Source: Candidatus Nanohalarchaeota archaeon (GTDB lineage Archaea > EX4484-52 > B79-G9). From it: a stretch of DNA of 8,515 nucleotides. Each line of letters opens with the position of its first letter. The first letter of the stretch is position 1. The stretch is from contig JAUVEK010000050.1 of NCBI GenBank assembly GCA_030594795.1, positions 1 through 8,515 of the forward strand, in the 5' to 3' direction. Below the pieces are notes generated by a model, which saw only the letters and a list, made by a program, of their open reading frames with translations, was not told the origin of the DNA and ran no database searches. The position numbers were made by a program, and so were the translations under genes. This document shows, in pieces, positions 6,344 through 8,515 of the stretch.

Positions 6344-6946
6344 ATGAGTATGGAAAAGAAAATTAAAATTGGACTAACTTTTTTGATAATATGTGTAATT
6401 CTTGTCTCTCTTTTGGTGTTGTATCTTAATCGCAGTGATCAAAGGATAAAACCCCCAGATACACTACATGTGGAGATAATAGTTGACTTAAAATCACCAG
6501 ATGAGGGCACGATACACATAACATGTCCAGAAAATAAAGTCAGCACAGATGATTATGATGTAGTTGTAGGTGCTAACAGAAATGCATGGGAGATTCTTGA
6601 TCAATATAGTATACCTTATAAGAATCCAAATAGCATTAAACCACTCCGAGAGGGTGGTAAGGTCACAGCGTCTTTAGATTTCTTTGTGGATAACAAATAT
6701 GAGTTTGCTTGGCCTGTTTGCACATTCAAGTCAACATGGAGTCAGATGTGGATGGGGGCTGATTTCACAGTGATCTTGCCCGAAGATTATGAAATCGTGA
6801 ACATAACAACAAGAAATGTTGTGGAAGGTCCTACAAAGACTTTTGAAGACGAACGATGGAGGATAACAACAAAGACATTAGATAATTCAGAGTTCCATAT
6901 CGAGATTACCTATGAAAAGATTGAAAATCAAGAGGATCTGGAATGA
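6344..6946 (+). CDS. Single-pass membrane protein, short paralog without Cys repeats
   Basis: The 200-residue protein starts MSMEKKIKIG, then a membrane helix (about 9-28), then an outside domain of about 170 residues. The Lys-rich start before the helix predicts N-terminus inside and domain outside. The domain looks beta-rich, with strands around HVEIIVDLK, GTIHITCP, KVTASLDFF, ADFTVILPEDYEIVNIT and FHIEITY, and has two cysteines (C61, C126). It is about 60 percent identical by eye to the first 198 residues of the gene at 7195. It stops (TGA) exactly where that protein's cysteine repeats begin: IENQEDLE-stop here, EIENRDLSIC there. It may be a natural short form or a paralog that lost the repeat array. 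I recognise no named family for the domain. Codons are T-ending and AT-rich, unlike the genes to the left, which suggests separate acquisition. Confidence 0.75.
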   Translation: MSMEKKIKIGLTFLIICVILVSLLVLYLNRSDQRIKPPDTLHVEIIVDLKSPDEGTIHITCPENKVSTDDYDVVVGANRNAWEILDQYSIPYKNPNSIKPLREGGKVTASLDFFVDNKYEFAWPVCTFKSTWSQMWMGADFTVILPEDYEIVNITTRNVVEGPTKTFEDERWRITTKTLDNSEFHIEITYEKIENQEDLE

Positions 6947-7004
6947 GAGAGTATATCTTGCTGTAGGATTTTTAACTTGCCAGATAATACAACTTTTCAA
7001 AGAC

Positions 7005-7161
7005 AAAAGCCCCGCAACTCTTCGCCACTTCGTGGCTCGGTCTCGGCTACGCCGAGACTCCGATAACAGAGGATAAAAAACTTCACTTCGTTTCGTCCAA
7101 ATTGATGCTACGCATCAACTTCTTTTATCCTCGATATGTTATAAGAAATTGCGGGGCTTTT
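7005..7161 (+). repeat. Multi-hairpin palindromic element between the paralogs
   Basis: Outer 13-nt arms AAAAGCCCCGCAA (7005-7017) and TTGCGGGGCTTTT (7149-7161) enclose four smaller pairings. GCCAC/GTGGC are at 7024-7036. GTCTCGGC/GCCGAGAC are at 7040-7058. GAGGATAAAA (7069-7078) pairs with TTTTATCCTC (7123-7132), extended by ATAACA (7063-7068) with TGTTAT (7137-7142). TTGATGC/GCATCAA are at 7102-7118. The right arm overlaps the promoter of the next gene. Nothing notable lies in 6947-7004. Confidence 0.75.
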
Positions 7162-7176
7162 ACAAAACTTTATTAA
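7149..7176 (+). promoter_or_regulatory. Leaderless promoter of the second membrane paralog
   Basis: GAAATTGCGGGGCTTTT followed by TTTATTAA (7169-7176) repeats the promoter of the first paralog, with the first TATA base again 26 nt before the ATG (7195). The CGGATATA boxes are not conserved here apart from a vestigial CGATAT at 7132-7137, so the two copies may respond differently. Confidence 0.6.
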
Positions 7177-7194
7177 CTTCAATACAATAAAATT

Positions 7195-8367
7195 ATGACT
7201 ATGGAAAAGAAAATTAAAATAGGGTTAGCTTTTTTAGTAGTTTGCACAGTTCTTGTCTCTCTTACGGTACTGTATAATTATTTTAATCAAGGAATGGAAC
7301 CTCCAGATACAATACATGTGGATGTACTGGTTGACTTAAAATCACCGAATGACGGTACAATATATGTAACATGTCCAGAGAATGAAGTTAGCAAAGATGA
7401 TTTTGATGTATTTGCAGGTGCGAACTCAAAGGCCTGCGAGATTCTTGACCAATATTATATCCCTTGGGAAGAAGATCCATTTAGCGTTAAACCGCTTCGA
7501 GAAGATGGAAATGTCACAGTGTCTTTAGATTTCTTTGCTGAGAACAAATCTGAGTTTGTTGGACCTGTCTGTACATTTAACTCAACATTTCTTTCTTTTT
7601 ATCAGGTGGCGGATTTCACAGTAATCCTACCAGAAGGTTACGAAATAGTGGATATAGCCACAGAAAATGCAGTAAAAAAACCGAAAAGAAGATTTGTGGA
7701 TGACCGCTGGGAAATAGAAACAAAGACATTGGAAAATTCTGAGTTTCAGATAAGAATTACATATAACCAGGTTGAAATAGAAAATAGAGACCTTTCTATT
7801 TGTGATAAAACCTGGCAAGGAGTACAGTATCAGAAAACAAAGGATTGGTGCTACACAGATGTTGCTGTAGACAAAAAAGATATTTCAATCTGTGAGAAAA
7901 TCCAAAACCAAGATAATAAAGAGGGGTGCTATTCAGGTGTCGCTGAAGCCAAGCAAGACATCTCAATCTGTGAGAAAATCCACGATCAGGATTGCAAAGA
8001 TGAATGTTATGTATCTGTTGCCAAAGCCAAGCAAGACATCTCAATCTGTGAGAAAATGGAACAGAATCCTTATAAAGCTTATAAGGAACTGTGCTACTCA
8101 AAGGTTGCCTTCGCTAAGCAAGACCCTACAATTTGTGTCCAAATTCAATATCAAAATATTAGAGATGATTGTTACTTTAGTGTTGCTGCAATCAAAGAAA
8201 ACATTTCAATCTGTGATAAAATACAACGGAACTTTAATAAAGAGTCATGTTATTTGGAAGTTGCCTCAAGGAAGCAAGATATCTCAATCTGTGATAAAAT
8301 CCACGATCAGGGTATTAAAGATTTGTGCTTTGTCGACCTCATAGAAACCCTTACCGTCAATAAATAG
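7195..8367 (+). CDS. Single-pass membrane protein with seven two-Cys repeats
   Basis: The 390-residue protein begins MTMEKKIKIG, a membrane helix (about 9-27), and the same outside domain as the upstream paralog (30-198; C60, C81, C126). Residues 199-390 are seven tandem repeats starting at 199, 229, 255, 281, 310, 336 and 362, mostly 26 residues long, with consensus D-I-S-I-C-(E/D)-K-I-x6-K-x2-C-Y-x2-V-A-x2-K-Q. Each has two cysteines, usually 12 residues apart (C233/C245, C259/C271, C314/C326 and so on), plus an extra C267. Each unit looks like a helical hairpin that could be tied by a disulfide outside the cell. I have seen similar two-Cys repeats in archaeal membrane proteins, but their function is unknown to me. 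The last unit is altered (CFVDLIE). Some units are nearly identical at the DNA level, showing recent expansion. A scaffold or protein-binding role is only a guess. Confidence 0.82.
   Translation: MTMEKKIKIGLAFLVVCTVLVSLTVLYNYFNQGMEPPDTIHVDVLVDLKSPNDGTIYVTCPENEVSKDDFDVFAGANSKACEILDQYYIPWEEDPFSVKPLREDGNVTVSLDFFAENKSEFVGPVCTFNSTFLSFYQVADFTVILPEGYEIVDIATENAVKKPKRRFVDDRWEIETKTLENSEFQIRITYNQVEIENRDLSICDKTWQGVQYQKTKDWCYTDVAVDKKDISICEKIQNQDNKEGCYSGVAEAKQDISICEKIHDQDCKDECYVSVAKAKQDISICEKMEQNPYKAYKELCYSKVAFAKQDPTICVQIQYQNIRDDCYFSVAAIKENISICDKIQRNFNKESCYLEVASRKQDISICDKIHDQGIKDLCFVDLIETLTVNK
7789..8364 (+). repeat. Tandem array encoding the seven Cys repeats
   Basis: Units start at 7789, 7879, 7957, 8035, 8122, 8200 and 8278; four of the seven are exactly 78 nt. 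A 34-nt stretch at 7946-7979 is repeated without change at 8024-8057, one 78-nt unit later. Units one and four carry small in-frame insertions of 12 and 9 nt. Confidence 0.85.
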
Positions 8368-8380
8368 GTTATAGCCTAAG

Positions 8381-8451
8381 TTTGACAGTTTGTTCACTAT
8401 TGATACACAAAATAGAGTTTAACAACGTGTTTTTACCAAACTTTGACAGTT
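8381..8451 (+). repeat. Direct repeat TTTGACAGTT downstream of the second paralog
   Basis: TTTGACAGTT occurs at 8381-8390 and 8442-8451, a 61-nt period, in non-coding DNA. I see no gene between 8368 and the window edge. Confidence 0.6.
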
Positions 8452-8465
8452 GATTAAAAAAGAGT

Positions 8466-8507
8466 GTTCTTAGTTATGTTAGTTATGAGACAAACACACC
8501 TAAGAAC
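8466..8507 (+). repeat. Inverted repeat with internal 9-nt tandem duplication
   Basis: GTTCTTAG (8466-8473) and CTAAGAAC (8500-8507) are perfect 8-nt arms. Between and overlapping them, TTAGTTATG is tandemly duplicated at 8470-8478 and 8479-8487. The sequence continues AGAACGAATATAC to the window edge, similar to AAGACGAATATGC at 6211-6223 upstream of the first paralog. Confidence 0.55.
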
Positions 8508-8515
8508 GAATATAC

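Noticed and set aside
7005..7161. Intrinsic terminator formed by GCCCCGC and GCGGGGCTTTT
   Set aside because: The stem with a T run looks like one, but the arms are 131 nt apart, and the right arm is also a conserved promoter block that occurs at 6298 without an upstream partner. I leave it as a repeat.
7789..8364. CRISPR-like regular repeats
   Set aside because: The 78-nt periodicity encodes a protein repeat in one open frame, with no spacer/repeat alternation and no cas genes.
8365..8378. Terminator hairpin at the stop of the Cys-repeat gene
   Set aside because: TAGGT-TATA-GCCTA has only four Watson-Crick pairs plus a wobble and no T run.

Overview
The window reads as archaeal chromosome. 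Promoters look archaeal: TATA-like boxes (TTTATATT, TTTATAAA, TTTATTAA) lie 26-29 nt upstream of start codons with little or no leader, next to a few genes with good Shine-Dalgarno sites (GGAGGT, GGTGG). The protein content fits: a TldD/TldE pair, a peroxiredoxin of the archaeal Prx6-like type, an AbiE-like antitoxin/nucleotidyltransferase pair, and a membrane protein with the short two-Cys repeats that I associate with uncultivated euryarchaeal and DPANN genomes. I cannot name the lineage from sequence alone.

Layout. (1) 2-214: 3' end of a membrane-anchored coiled-coil protein on +, convergent with a short MgtC/SapB-like membrane protein on - (224-649). (2) A divergent promoter region (about 650-795) leads into tldD (796-2190) and tldE (2190-3539), which overlap by one base and form the two subunits of the TldD/TldE metalloprotease. 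(3) A peroxiredoxin (3689-4363) is followed after 37 nt by a winged-helix regulator (4401-4760). (4) An AbiEi-like HTH gene (4842-5426) overlaps an AbiEii-like nucleotidyltransferase (5416-6141) by 11 nt, as in a toxin-antitoxin operon. (5) A T-richer accessory segment (6142-8515) carries two paralogous single-pass membrane proteins (6344-6946 and 7195-8367) with near-identical leaderless promoters. Only the second has a C-terminal array of seven two-Cys repeats. Direct repeats, inverted repeats and stacked hairpins surround both genes.

The most unusual signals are regulatory or structural. A 30-nt promoter/operator with one mismatch occurs upstream of both the peroxiredoxin and the AbiE-like operon. 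Its similarity continues through the position of the AbiEi-like start codon, so the peroxiredoxin leader appears to hold a decayed copy of that gene's 5' end. Between the two paralogs, a 157-nt element folds into several hairpins. It contains a duplicated two-hairpin unit whose loop motifs are conserved while one stem pair has changed on both sides. Three CGGATATA boxes in alternating orientation sit upstream of the first paralog. Near the 5' end of the nucleotidyltransferase gene there is a short island of atypical codons and hairpins.

Codon choice is a mosaic. The tld genes and the AbiE-like pair use A/C-ending, T-poor codons, the peroxiredoxin and winged-helix genes are mixed, and the two paralogs favour T-ending codons. 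This suggests different histories for these blocks.
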